64,000 bases of DNA from the NCBI GenBank assembly GCA_963714035.1, contig OY970224.1, positions 3,348,001-3,412,000 on the forward strand, in the 5' to 3' direction. Below the pieces are notes generated by a model. That model did no database searches, was not told the DNA's origin, and was given only the letters and a program-made list of their open reading frames with translations. This stretch comes from DATFVB01 sp963714035. GTDB lineage: Bacteria; Acidobacteriota; Thermoanaerobaculia; UBA5066; DATFVB01. The translations under genes and the position numbers were made by a program. Each line of letters begins with the position of its first letter. The first letter of the stretch is position 1. Below are positions 35,199 through 44,281 of this stretch, piece after piece.

Positions 35199-36016
35199 CG
35201 CGCGCGCTCGCCGCGCTCATCGCGCTCCTGTGCGCCGCCGCGGCCGCCGGACAGGCCGCTCCGGCCGTCGGGACGCCCTCCTCGCAGTCGTCGGCGGCGC
35301 TCGCCGACGTCTCGATCGAGCAGAAGCTCGGGGCCAGGTTGCCGCTCGACGCGGCGTTTCGCGACGAGAACGGCCGTCCGGTACGCCTCGGCGATTTCTT
35401 CGGCCATCGCCCGGTGCTCCTCGCTTTCGTGTATTACGAGTGCCCGATGCTCTGCTCCTACGTCGAATCGGGGACGCTCAAGGCGATGCGAGTGCTCCCG
35501 TTCACGGCGGGCCGCGAATACGAATTCGTGACGATCAGCATCGATCCTTCGGACCTGCCGAAGATCGCCGCCGCGAAGCGGCTCGATTTCCTGCGCCAGT
35601 ACGGACGCCCGGGCGCCGACGCGGGCGTGCACTACCTGACCGGGCCGCCCGCGTCGATCGCGGCGGTCGCGTCGGCGGCCGGTTTCCGCTACGTCCGCGA
35701 TCCGGAGACGAAAGCGTTCTCGCACGCCGCCGGGACCATCCTCGCGACTCCCGACGGGCGGCTGTCGAAGTACTTCTACGGGATCGAGTACTCCGCGCGG
35801 GACCTGAAGCTCGCGACCATGGAGGCCTCGAGCGCGCGGATCGGATCTCCCGTCGACCGGGTCCTCCTCTACTGCTCGCACTACGATCCCACGACGGGAA
35901 AGTACGGCCTCGTCGTGATGCGGGTCGTGCGGCTCGGGGGGATCGCGACGGTCGGCTCGCTCGGTGTCTTCATGGCGGTCATGCTGCGGCGCGAGCGGCG
36001 GGGGAAGCGGCCGTGA
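35195..36016 (+). CDS. SCO1/SenC copper chaperone for cytochrome oxidase
   Basis: SCO proteins deliver copper or reduce thiols at the CuA site of subunit II. The thioredoxin-like core includes RPVLLAFVYYECPMLCSYV, with the CPxxC-type pair C83 and C87, and a downstream FSHAAGTILATPDG with the conserved histidine. GTG 35195 provides a Sec signal (TRALAALIALLCAAAAAGQA) and overlaps the upstream stop (GTGA). An unusual C-terminal helix (GGIATVGSLGVFMAVMLRR) may anchor it in the membrane as well. Its stop overlaps the coxB ATG by one base. Confidence 0.9.
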   Translation: MTRALAALIALLCAAAAAGQAAPAVGTPSSQSSAALADVSIEQKLGARLPLDAAFRDENGRPVRLGDFFGHRPVLLAFVYYECPMLCSYVESGTLKAMRVLPFTAGREYEFVTISIDPSDLPKIAAAKRLDFLRQYGRPGADAGVHYLTGPPASIAAVASAAGFRYVRDPETKAFSHAAGTILATPDGRLSKYFYGIEYSARDLKLATMEASSARIGSPVDRVLLYCSHYDPTTGKYGLVVMRVVRLGGIATVGSLGVFMAVMLRRERRGKRP

Positions 36017-36960
36017 TGCTCGCGATCGAGTTCCCGCTCTTCCCCCCGCGCGCCTCAACGCTCGCCGGATCGGTCGACGCCGTGTATTTCACGCTGCTCG
36101 GGATCACGGCGTTCTTCTCCATGCTGATCTTCCTCTGCATTCTCTTCTTCGCGATCAAGTACCGCCGGCGCTCCGAGGACGACCAGCCGCCGGATATCCA
36201 CGGCTCGCTCAAGCTCGAGGTCGTCTGGACGGCGATCCCGCTCCTGATCGTCATCGGACTCTTCACGGCGGGCGTGCGGATCTACTACGCGGAGTCGCGG
36301 CCTCCGGCGAACTCGATGCCGATCTACGTCGTCGGCAAGCAATGGATGTGGAAGGTGCAGCATCCCGGGGGGAAGAGCGAGATCGACTCGCTCCACGTTC
36401 CCGTGGGCGTCCCGGTCCGGCTGCTCATGACGTCGGAGGACGTGATCCACGATTTCTCGATCCCGGCGTTCCGGATCAAGCACGACGTGCTGCCGGGCCG
36501 CTACACGACGGAGTGGTTCCAGGCGACGAAGACGGGCGACTTCCATCTCTTCTGCGCGCAGTACTGCGGCACGAATCACTCGGCGATGGTCGGGCACGTC
36601 GTCGTCATGGAGCCGTCCGAATTCCAGAAATGGCTCGCGGAGGGACCGGCGCCGACGCCGATGGCCGAGAACGGCGCCCGGCTCTTCGCGAAACTGAACT
36701 GTTCGACCTGCCATTCCGACTCCGGAAAAGCGCCGCTGCTGGCGGGAACGTTCGGGTCGACGATTCCGCTCGCCGGCGGCGGATCGATCCGCGCCGACGA
36801 GGCGTATCTCCGCGAATCCATCCTTTCGCCGCGGACGCGCATGGTCGCGGGCTATCCGCCCACGATGCCCGCCTACCAGGGTCAGCTCACGGAGTCCCAG
36901 GTCCTCGATCTGATCGCCTATCTCGAGTCGCTTCCCCGAGGAAAAGGAGAGGTCCGATGA
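36016..36960 (+). CDS. coxB: cytochrome c oxidase subunit II with fused cytochrome c (caa3 type)
   Basis: Subunit II accepts electrons at CuA. The CuA ligands are H145 (DVIHDF), C180 and C184 (CAQYCGTNH), H188 and M191. Two membrane helices precede the cupredoxin domain (about 25-47 and 70-90). The C-terminal region (about 215-314) is a cytochrome c with C229-STC-H233, so the protein is caa3-type and can take electrons directly from ACIII. TMPAYQGQLTESQVLDLIAYL closes the haem domain, with the likely axial Met in TMPAY. Stop overlaps the coxA ATG. Confidence 0.94.
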   Translation: MLAIEFPLFPPRASTLAGSVDAVYFTLLGITAFFSMLIFLCILFFAIKYRRRSEDDQPPDIHGSLKLEVVWTAIPLLIVIGLFTAGVRIYYAESRPPANSMPIYVVGKQWMWKVQHPGGKSEIDSLHVPVGVPVRLLMTSEDVIHDFSIPAFRIKHDVLPGRYTTEWFQATKTGDFHLFCAQYCGTNHSAMVGHVVVMEPSEFQKWLAEGPAPTPMAENGARLFAKLNCSTCHSDSGKAPLLAGTFGSTIPLAGGGSIRADEAYLRESILSPRTRMVAGYPPTMPAYQGQLTESQVLDLIAYLESLPRGKGEVR

Positions 36961-38570
36961 GTGTTGCGCTCGCGCAGCCGGAGCGCCCCGACTTCCTGAA
37001 CGACGGCTACGGGATCAAGTCGTGGCTCCTGACCCGCGACCACAAGCGCATCGCCCTCCTCTATCTCGCCTCGATCACGCTCTTCTTCGTCCTCGGCGGA
37101 ATCTTCGCGCTGCTCATCCGGCTCGAGCTCCTCACGCCCGCCGCCGACCTCGTGTCGTCGCAGACCTACAACAAGCTCTTCACGATGCACGGCGTGATCA
37201 TGGTCTTCTTCTTCCTGATCCCGTCGATCCCCGCCGTTCTCGGAAATTTCCTGATCCCGCTGATGATCGGGGCGCGCGACCTCGCGTTTCCGCGGATCAA
37301 CCTCCTCTCCTGGTACATCTACGTGGTCGGGGGCGTCTTCACGCTCACCGCCGCGATCTCGGGGGGCGTGGACACCGGCTGGACTTTCTATACGCCCTAC
37401 AGCTCGACGTACGCGAACTCGCACGTCGTGCTGACGGTCGTCGGCGTCTTCATCACCGGCTTTTCGTCGATCCTGACCGGGCTGAACTTCATCGTGACGA
37501 TCCACAAGATGCGCGCCCCGGGGCTCTCCTGGTTCCGGCTGCCGCTCTTCGTCTGGGCGCACTACGCGACGAGCATGATCATGGTCCTCGGCACGCCGGT
37601 TCTCGCGATCTCCCTCGTCCTCGTCGGGCTCGAGCGGATCTTCCGGATCGGGATCTTCGATCCGCACATCGGTGGAGACCCGCTCCTCTTCCAGCACCTG
37701 TTCTGGTTCTACTCGCACCCCGCCGTGTACATCATGATCCTGCCCGCGATGGGCGTCGTCTCCGAGATCGTCACGTGCTTTTCGCGCAAGCGCGCTTTCG
37801 GCTACAACTTCATCGCCTTTTCGAGCGTCGCGATCGCGGTCCTCGGGTTCCTCGTGTGGGGTCATCACATGTTCGTCTCGGGACAGTCGGTCGCGGCCGG
37901 TGTGATCTTCTCCGGCCTGTCGTTCCTCGTGGCGATCCCGTCGGCGATCAAGGTGTTCAACTGGACGGCCACGCTCTACAAGGGCTCGGTTTCCTACCAG
38001 ACGCCGATGCTCTACGCTTTCGGCTTCATCGGGCTCTTCACGATCGGCGGGCTGACGGGGCTGTTCCTGGCGACCCTCGGCGTCGACGTCCACGTCCACG
38101 ACACCTACTTCATCATCGCGCACTTTCACTACATCATGGTCGGAGGCGCGGTGATGGGTTACCTCGGCGGGATCCACTTCTGGTGGCCGAAGATCTCGGG
38201 GCGCATGTACCCCGAATGGTGGGGGAGGGTCGCGGCCGTCGTCGTGTTCCTCGGCTTCAACCTGACGTTCTTCCCGCAGTTCATCCTCGGGTACCTCGGG
38301 ATGCCGCGCCGCTATCACGCGTATCCCCCCGAATTCCAGGTGCTGAACGTGATGTCGACGGCGGGAGCGTCGATCCTCGGCGTCGGCTATCTGCTCCCGC
38401 TCGTTTATCTGACGTGGTCGATGCGTTACGGACCGAAGGCCCCCGCCAACCCGTGGCGCGCGAAGGGTCTCGAGTGGGAGACGAGCTCGCCGCCGCCGAC
38501 CGAGAACTTCGTCGAGACGCCGGTCGTCACCGAGGAAGCCTACGATTATGCCGGAGTCAAGCATGTCTGA
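36957..38570 (+). CDS. coxA: cytochrome c oxidase subunit I
   Basis: The catalytic haem-copper subunit reduces O2 to water and pumps protons. H78 (FTMHGVIM) and H391 ligate haem a. H254 with Y258 (WFYSHPAVY), H303 and H304 (WGHHMF) form CuB, and H389 (AHFHYIM) ligates haem a3. The YSHP instead of GHPE sequence places it in the A2 family, where Tyr-Ser replaces the D-channel glutamate. Twelve membrane helices fit the 537-residue length. ATG 36957 overlaps the coxB stop. Confidence 0.95.
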   Translation: MSVALAQPERPDFLNDGYGIKSWLLTRDHKRIALLYLASITLFFVLGGIFALLIRLELLTPAADLVSSQTYNKLFTMHGVIMVFFFLIPSIPAVLGNFLIPLMIGARDLAFPRINLLSWYIYVVGGVFTLTAAISGGVDTGWTFYTPYSSTYANSHVVLTVVGVFITGFSSILTGLNFIVTIHKMRAPGLSWFRLPLFVWAHYATSMIMVLGTPVLAISLVLVGLERIFRIGIFDPHIGGDPLLFQHLFWFYSHPAVYIMILPAMGVVSEIVTCFSRKRAFGYNFIAFSSVAIAVLGFLVWGHHMFVSGQSVAAGVIFSGLSFLVAIPSAIKVFNWTATLYKGSVSYQTPMLYAFGFIGLFTIGGLTGLFLATLGVDVHVHDTYFIIAHFHYIMVGGAVMGYLGGIHFWWPKISGRMYPEWWGRVAAVVVFLGFNLTFFPQFILGYLGMPRRYHAYPPEFQVLNVMSTAGASILGVGYLLPLVYLTWSMRYGPKAPANPWRAKGLEWETSSPPPTENFVETPVVTEEAYDYAGVKHV

Positions 38571-39219
38571 CCGTTCGCCGGCGGATTACGCGCTCGCGCA
38601 CCAGTTCGACGACCCGGAGCAGCAGCGCGAGGCGGGCGTCCTCGGCATGTGGACGTTCCTCGTCACGGAAATCCTCTTCTTCGGGGGAATGCTCGCCGGC
38701 TACACCGTCTACCGCAGCCTCTATCCGGCCGCGTTCCAGGCGGGAAGCCACGCGATGAACCTCACGATCGGCAGCGTGAACACGGCGGTCCTCATCCTCT
38801 CGAGCCTCACGATGGCGCTCGCGGTGCACGCGTCGCAGACCGGCCGGCGGAAATCGCTCGTGGCCTTCCTTTGCGCGACAATGCTCTTCGGCGTCATGTT
38901 CCTGGGCTTCAAGGCGATCGAATGGACCACGGAGTTCCGCGAGCACCACCTCCCGGGTCCGCACTTCTCCTTCGGCGGGCCCGACCCCGTCCATTCCCAG
39001 ATCTTCTTCTCGTTCTACTTCGCGATGACGGGAATGCATGCCCTGCACATGGTCATCGGCCTCGGCCTGATGACGTGGCTCCTCGTCACGGCCCGGCAGG
39101 GGAGATACGGCCCCGAATATCACGCGCCGGTGGTCGTCGGCGGCCTTTACTGGCACTTCGTCGACATCGTCTGGATCTTCCTGTATCCGCTTCTCTACCT
39201 GGTCGGAGCGAGGAAATGA
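38563..39219 (+). CDS. coxC: cytochrome c oxidase subunit III
   Basis: Subunit III stabilises the oxidase and its proton uptake. The protein has LGMWTFLVTEILFFGGMLAGY near its start, FKAIEWTTEF in the middle and HALHMVIGLGLMTWLL and YWHFVDIVWIFLYPLLY at the end, all standard for the family. Five or more membrane helices fit 218 residues. I use ATG 38563 (SDRSPADY), overlapping coxA by 8 nt; an in-frame GTG/ATG at 38548 would add five residues. A repeat-bearing 120-nt gap follows before coxD. Confidence 0.93.
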   Translation: MSDRSPADYALAHQFDDPEQQREAGVLGMWTFLVTEILFFGGMLAGYTVYRSLYPAAFQAGSHAMNLTIGSVNTAVLILSSLTMALAVHASQTGRRKSLVAFLCATMLFGVMFLGFKAIEWTTEFREHHLPGPHFSFGGPDPVHSQIFFSFYFAMTGMHALHMVIGLGLMTWLLVTARQGRYGPEYHAPVVVGGLYWHFVDIVWIFLYPLLYLVGARK

Positions 39220-39249
39220 GGCCCGCGGCCGCTGCGCGGCCAGTTCCGA

Positions 39250-39335
39250 GTGGGCGAGTGACGAGTTGCGAGTCCCGGGTCTCTCCGCCGTGCCTCCGAC
39301 TTTCGACTCGTCACTCGAGACTCGCAACCGGAGCC
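39250..39335. repeat. ACTCG-type inverted repeat between coxC and coxD (copy 2)
   Basis: CGAGTGACGAGT (39255-39266) and ACTCGTCACTCG (39306-39317) are perfect 12-bp inverted arms with a 39-nt loop. The flanking ACTTTCGACTCG and GACTCGCAACC phrases match the repeat at 22147-22260. It splits an otherwise overlapping operon. Confidence 0.55.
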
Positions 39336-39339
39336 TTCG

Positions 39340-39657
39340 ATGAGTAGCCACGAATCGCAGGCTCACGAGCACGTCGTTCCGCGGAAGATCTACTTCGCCG
39401 TCGCGGCCGCGCTGATGGTCCTGCTTGCGGCGACCTACGCGGCCGCGCAGGTCGATCTCGGCGCGTTCAACATCGTCGTCGCGCTCGCGATCGCGTTCAC
39501 GAAGGCGATCCTCGTGGTCCTGTTCTTCATGGAGGTCCGCTGGAGCAGCCGTCTGACGTGGGTCGTCGCCGCGGCGGGAGTGTTGTGGCTTCTTTTGCTG
39601 ATCGGCGGAACGCTCGATGATTTCCTGACGCGCGCTCACGTGTTGCCGGGGATGTAA
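39340..39657 (+). CDS. cytochrome c oxidase subunit IV family protein
   Basis: This 105-residue protein has three predicted helices: YFAVAAALMVLLAATYAAAQ, NIVVALAIAFTKAILVVLFFMEVRW and LTWVVAAAGVLWLLLLIGGTL. The AxAKA-LVVLFFM-xVRxSS stretch is characteristic of prokaryotic oxidase subunit IV proteins that follow coxC. It would be a small structural subunit. It ends the operon; M16 protease gene starts 120 nt later with its own ribosome-binding site. Confidence 0.88.
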   Translation: MSSHESQAHEHVVPRKIYFAVAAALMVLLAATYAAAQVDLGAFNIVVALAIAFTKAILVVLFFMEVRWSSRLTWVVAAAGVLWLLLLIGGTLDDFLTRAHVLPGM

Positions 39658-39777
39658 TCACGGGCGCGTATGGCCGCGCCTCGAGCGGGCGCCGGGATTC
39701 CACGGCAAGCGCTCTCCCATTCCCGGAAGAAAACCCTTACGATCCGGGTTCGTACTTGATTCAATGAGGTGCCGTTC

Positions 39778-42603
39778 ATGAAATCGAAATCCGCGTTCGT
39801 CGTCGTCGCCCTGCTGGCGGCCGTTTCCGCTCTCGGTTCGCCCGCACCGACGGCAAAGCCCTCCCCGAAATCCACGAGATTGACGACGAAGGCCGCGCCC
39901 GCCGCGAAGCTCGTCCCGGTGACCTCGGTCGAAGGGATCACCGAGTACCGGCTCGGCAACGGTCTGCAGGTCCTCCTTTTCCCCGATCCGACAAAGCCGA
40001 CCGCGACCGTCAACCTGACCTACCGCGTCGGCTCCCGGAACGAGGAGTACGGCGAGACCGGAATGGCCCACCTCCTCGAGCACCTGATGTTCAAGGGCAC
40101 TCCCGGGCACGCGAACGTCTACGGCGAGATGACGTCGCACGGCGCCCGCAACAACGCGAGCACGTGGTTCGACCGGACGAACTACTTCGAGACCTTCGAC
40201 GCTTCGGAGGCGAACGTGAAGTGGGCGCTCGAGCTCGAGGCGGACCGGATGGTTCATTCGTTCATCTCGCAGAAGGACCTCGCGAGCGAGATGACCGTCG
40301 TCCGCAACGAATTCGAGTCCGGAGAGAACGACCCCGCGCGCATCCTGGAGGAGCGGGTGCTCTCGACGGCGTATCTCTGGCACAACTACGGCCACTCGAC
40401 GATCGGAGCCCGCTCCGACATCGAGAACGTTCCGATCCCGCACCTCCAGGCGTTCTACCGGACGTACTACCAGCCGGACAACGCCACACTCCTCGTGGCG
40501 GGGCGTTTCGACCCGGAGAAGACGCTCGGCTGGATCCGGCAGTACTTCGGCGCGATTCCGAAGCCGGCGCGCCCGCTCCCGACGTTCTACACGCAGGAGC
40601 CCACACAGGACGGCGAGCGCGACGTCGAGCTCCGGCGCGTCGGGGACGTCCAGGAGCTCGCGGTCGCCTACCACGTCCCCGCCGGCTCGCATCCCGACGC
40701 CGGACCGATCGACCTGCTCGTCCAGATCCTCGCCGACACGCCGGCCGGACGCCTGCACAAATCGATGGTCGAGACGCACGAGGCGTCGTCGATCGGCGGG
40801 TATCTCCAGGCGCTCCACGATCCCGGATTCGTGATGCTCGACGCGGAGGTCCCGCCGGACAAGCCGCTCGACGTCGCGCGAAAGACGATGCTGGCCACAC
40901 TCGACGGCTTCGCCTCCGCGCCGTTCACGAGCGAGGAGCTGGAGCGCGCCCGGACGCAGCTCCTCAAGGACATCGACCTGACCCTGAACAACTCCGCCCG
41001 CGTCGGTGTCGAGCTCTCGGAGTGGATCGGGATGGGCGACTGGCGCCTGTTCTTCCTCCATCGCGATCAGGTCCGGAACGCGAAGCTTGCGGACGTCCAG
41101 CGGGTCGCGGGGGAGTACTTCAAGCCCTCGAACCGGACGGTCGGGGCGTTCTACCCGACGCCGAAACCCGACCGCGCGGAGATCCCGGCGACGCCGAACG
41201 TCGAGGCCGAGCTCGCCGGCTACAAGGGAGACCCGGCGATCGCGGCGGGCGAGGCCTTCGACCCGTCTCCGAGGAACATCGAGAAGCGGCTGACCCGGAA
41301 GAAGCTCGCCAACGGCGCCGAGGTCGCGCTCCTGCCGAAAAAGACGCGCGGGGAGACCGTTTATCTTTCCGGAACCCTCCGGTTCGGCACGGCCGAGACG
41401 CTCAAGGGCCTCGACACGGCCGGTTCGTTCGCGGGAGACATGCTCCTCCGCGGCTCGAAGAAGCATTCGCGCCAGGAGATCCAGGACCTCTTCGACAAGG
41501 ACAAGGCCCGGGTGTCGATTTCCGGCGGCCCGACGCAGGCGACGGTGGGCATCGAGACGACCCGGGCGAACCTTCCGGAGGTCGTCAGGCTCGTCGTCGA
41601 AGTCCTCCGCGAGCCCGCCTTCCCCGAGAAGGAGTTCGAGCTCCTCCGGGAGGAATCGCTCGCCGACATCGAGCAGCAGGTGAGCGATCCGCAGGCGATC
41701 GCGGTCAACAACTTCCAGAGGCACCTGAACGACTATCCGAAGGGAGACGTCCGCTACGTCGAAACGCCGCAGGAAGAAAAGGCGGACGTGCAGGCGATCA
41801 AGCTCGACGACGCGAAGAAGTTCTACGACCGCTTCTACGGCGCCTCGCACGCGCAGATCGCGATCGTCGGCGACTTCGATCCGGCGGCCGTGATGCCGGT
41901 GCTCGAGGAAGGGCTCGGGAGCTGGACGAGCACCGAGACGTTCGAACGCGTGCCGCACCCGTTCCAGGACATCGCCCCGCTCGACAAGTCCTTCGAGACG
42001 CCCGACAAGGCCAACGCGTTCTTTCTCGCGGGAGAGAACCTGAAGGTCCGCGACGACGATCCCGACTATCCGGCGCTGCTCCTCGGCAACTACGTCCTGG
42101 GCGGCGGCTTCCTGAACTCCCGGCTCGCGACCCGGATCCGCCAGAAGGAGGGTCTTTCCTACGGCGTCGGCTCCCAGCTCTCGGCGTCGGCGCTCGACGA
42201 GTCCGGGTCGTTCCTCGAGTACGCGATCTACGCGCCGCAAAACGCGGCGAAGCTCCGGACGGCCATGGAAGAAGAGACGCAGAGGGTCCTGAAGGAGGGC
42301 TTCACGGAGCCGGAGATCAAGGACGCGCGCTCCGGGTACCTCCAGGCGCGCCAGGTCAGCCGGGCGCAGGACCCGGAGCTCGCGCGGCGGCTCTCGGGCT
42401 ATCTGTTCCTCCCTCGCACGATGGAGTACGACGCGACGCTCGACGCCCGGATTGCGGCGCTCACGCCGGCGGAGATCCTCGCGGCGCTGAAGCGCCGGCT
42501 CGACCCGTCGAAGATGACTTACGTGCGTGCGGGCGACTTCGCGAACGCGTCGAAATACGAGAAGAAGGGACCCGCGGCGCCCTCGCCGCCTCCGTCGAAT
42601 TAG
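39778..42603 (+). CDS. M16 family zinc metalloprotease (two-domain, exported)
   Basis: The catalytic half has the inverted zinc motif HLLEH (H98, E101, H102) and the third ligand E178 in VVRNEFESGEN, 76 residues on. The second half (about 480-920) repeats the fold without the motif, as usual for single-chain M16B pairs that clamp peptides. A Sec signal (KSKSAFVVVALLAAVSALGS) points to the periplasm. ATG 39778 is chosen since GAGGT lies 8 nt upstream; a GTG nine bases earlier is also in frame. Substrate unknown. Transcribed in the same direction as the oxidase operon but after a 120-nt gap. Confidence 0.9.
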   Translation: MKSKSAFVVVALLAAVSALGSPAPTAKPSPKSTRLTTKAAPAAKLVPVTSVEGITEYRLGNGLQVLLFPDPTKPTATVNLTYRVGSRNEEYGETGMAHLLEHLMFKGTPGHANVYGEMTSHGARNNASTWFDRTNYFETFDASEANVKWALELEADRMVHSFISQKDLASEMTVVRNEFESGENDPARILEERVLSTAYLWHNYGHSTIGARSDIENVPIPHLQAFYRTYYQPDNATLLVAGRFDPEKTLGWIRQYFGAIPKPARPLPTFYTQEPTQDGERDVELRRVGDVQELAVAYHVPAGSHPDAGPIDLLVQILADTPAGRLHKSMVETHEASSIGGYLQALHDPGFVMLDAEVPPDKPLDVARKTMLATLDGFASAPFTSEELERARTQLLKDIDLTLNNSARVGVELSEWIGMGDWRLFFLHRDQVRNAKLADVQRVAGEYFKPSNRTVGAFYPTPKPDRAEIPATPNVEAELAGYKGDPAIAAGEAFDPSPRNIEKRLTRKKLANGAEVALLPKKTRGETVYLSGTLRFGTAETLKGLDTAGSFAGDMLLRGSKKHSRQEIQDLFDKDKARVSISGGPTQATVGIETTRANLPEVVRLVVEVLREPAFPEKEFELLREESLADIEQQVSDPQAIAVNNFQRHLNDYPKGDVRYVETPQEEKADVQAIKLDDAKKFYDRFYGASHAQIAIVGDFDPAAVMPVLEEGLGSWTSTETFERVPHPFQDIAPLDKSFETPDKANAFFLAGENLKVRDDDPDYPALLLGNYVLGGGFLNSRLATRIRQKEGLSYGVGSQLSASALDESGSFLEYAIYAPQNAAKLRTAMEEETQRVLKEGFTEPEIKDARSGYLQARQVSRAQDPELARRLSGYLFLPRTMEYDATLDARIAALTPAEILAALKRRLDPSKMTYVRAGDFANASKYEKKGPAAPSPPPSN

Positions 42604-42769
42604 AACGACGCTCGTTGCAGCGGTCGGCGCGCCGCGGGCGCGCCGCCGCTGAACTCGCTGACGGGGCCAGGGGCTGGAGAAATCGCCTGGCGAGCAAGGC
42701 CGGGCCGCTGAGGAATTTTGTGTAGTATTTCCCCGGGGGGGGAGCGTCGGTCTCCGGCGGACTCTTCCT

Positions 42770-43072
42770 CTACCCCCCGGCGATCGCGCCGACGACGAGA
42801 AAGGGCTCGGTCCCCTCGGCGACGGCCCCGGGCAGCGGCGCGTCGGGAGAGTCGTGCGAAAGGTCCTCGCCGCAGGCGAAGAACCGCACGAACGGCCGCC
42901 GCGCGAGCGTGACGTGATCCCGGATCGTCCCGCGCAGGGCGGGGTAGCGCGCCTCGAGCGCGTCGAGGACGGCGCGCGGAGTGGGTTCTCCTCCGACGTC
43001 GATCGCGACCTCCGGGCCGACGCCGGCGAGATCCCGGAGATGCGGCGGAAGAGAGACCCGGACGGCGCTCAC
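42770..43072 (-). CDS. ThiS/MoaD-family sulfur-carrier protein (CysO-like)
   Basis: A 100-residue ubiquitin-fold protein ending in GAIAGG, the diglycine tail that is adenylated and thiocarboxylated by MoeB/ThiF enzymes. Internal features are VSLPPHLRDLAGVGPEVAIDVGG at the start, TPRAVLDALEARYPALRGTI, and RFFACGEDL. The form without a MoaE partner, together with MoeZ- and CysM-like genes within 5 kb, suggests the CysO type that donates sulfur for cysteine. Start GTG 43072 overlaps the stop of the propeller gene (GTGA), so it is translated with it. MoaD for molybdopterin remains possible. Confidence 0.8.
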   Translation of the reverse strand: MSAVRVSLPPHLRDLAGVGPEVAIDVGGEPTPRAVLDALEARYPALRGTIRDHVTLARRPFVRFFACGEDLSHDSPDAPLPGAVAEGTEPFLVVGAIAGG

Positions 43073-44247
43073 GGCAGCAGCTGCGCCTCCACGGAGAGCA
43101 CGGGAGGGAGATCGCGGACGATCGGCGCCCAGGAGTCGCCGGAATCGCGCGAGCCGTACACCTGTCCGCCGGTCGTACCGAAATAGATCCCGCACGGATC
43201 GAGCGTGTCGACCGACATCGCGTCCCGCAGGACGTTGACGTAGCAGTCCTTCTGCGGCAGCCCCTTCGTGAGCGCCTCCCATTCGTTTCCACCCGAGCGG
43301 CTCCGGTAGACGCGCAGCTTTCCGTCGAGCGGATAGTGCTCGGAATCGCTCTTGATCGGCACGACGTAGACGGTCTCGGGCTCGTGCGCGTGCACGTCGA
43401 CGACGAAACCGAAGTCCGTCGGCAGGTCGCCGCTCACCTCGCGCCATGAATCCCCGGCGTCGTCGGTCCGCATGACATCCCAGTGCTTCTGCATGAAGAG
43501 GACGTTCGGCTTCGTCGGGTGCTGGGCGATCCGGTGCACGCAGTGCCCGACTTCCGCTCCCGGATCGGGAAGGAACTGGGAGCGCAGCCCGCGCGTGATC
43601 GTCTTCCAGGTTTCTCCGCCGTCGTCGCTCCGGAACGCGCCGGCCGCCGAGATCGCGGTGAAGATGCGGCCGGGGTGCGCGCGGTCGAGGAGGATCGTGT
43701 GGAGGCACATGCCGCCCGCGCCCGGCTGCCACTTCGGGCCGGTGCCGTGGCCGCGGAGGCCGGCGAGCTCCTGCCAGGAATGCGCGCCGTCGGTCGAGCG
43801 GAAGATCGCCGCGTCCTCGACGCCCGCGTAAACGGCGTCCGGATCGTCGAGCGAGGGCTCGAGGTGCCAGACGCGCTTGAATTCCCACGGGCGCTGGGTG
43901 CCGTCGTAGTGCTGGTGGGTCGTCAGCGGTTTGCCGGTCTCGGGCGAGACGTCGTAGACGAACTTGTTGCTTTCGCCGCGCGGCATTCCTTCGGGGCCCG
44001 CGGTCACGCCGCCTCCGGGCGTTTCCCAGCTGTTGCCGCCGTCGCGCGAGCGCTGGATGACCTGGCCGAACCAGCCGCTGCTCTGCGAGGCGTAGATCCG
44101 GTCGGGATCGGCAGGGGAACCCTTGAGGTGGTAGATCTCCCACCCCGCGAAGAACGGGCCGGCGACGTCCCAGCTCTCGCGCTTTCCGTCGGAAGTGAGG
44201 ATGAAGGCTCCCTTTCGGGTGCCGGCCAGGATGCGAATGCGGCTCAT
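43069..44247 (-). CDS. BNR/YVTN-type beta-propeller protein (exo-sialidase-like fold)
   Basis: The 392-residue protein consists of repeated blades with Asp-box-like S-xDGG-xxW motifs: QRSRDGGNSWET, FRSTDGAHSWQE, FRSDDGGETWKT, MRTDDAGDSWRE, YRSRSGGNEWEA and YGSRDSGDSWAP. It begins RIRILAGTRKGAFILTSDGKR without a signal peptide, so it may be cytoplasmic. Sialidase catalytic residues are not evident, so I call only the fold. It is coupled to the carrier gene by GTGA overlap; from memory this pairing recurs in other genomes. ATG 44247 follows GAAAGGA. A TAGAAT at 44279-44284, 31 nt upstream, overlaps the end of a MITE. Confidence 0.78.
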   Translation of the reverse strand: MSRIRILAGTRKGAFILTSDGKRESWDVAGPFFAGWEIYHLKGSPADPDRIYASQSSGWFGQVIQRSRDGGNSWETPGGGVTAGPEGMPRGESNKFVYDVSPETGKPLTTHQHYDGTQRPWEFKRVWHLEPSLDDPDAVYAGVEDAAIFRSTDGAHSWQELAGLRGHGTGPKWQPGAGGMCLHTILLDRAHPGRIFTAISAAGAFRSDDGGETWKTITRGLRSQFLPDPGAEVGHCVHRIAQHPTKPNVLFMQKHWDVMRTDDAGDSWREVSGDLPTDFGFVVDVHAHEPETVYVVPIKSDSEHYPLDGKLRVYRSRSGGNEWEALTKGLPQKDCYVNVLRDAMSVDTLDPCGIYFGTTGGQVYGSRDSGDSWAPIVRDLPPVLSVEAQLLP

Positions 44248-44281
44248 CGTCGATCCTTTCGTTTCGCCCGTCGCCCGGATT

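Noticed and set aside
39658..42240. 860-codon minus frame opposite the M16 protease
   Set aside because: Antisense shadow; the plus strand carries the intact zinc motif.
42604..42769. Possible feature in the gap between the protease and the carrier gene, including a run of eight G
   Set aside because: No paired arms, start or motif convincing enough to name.
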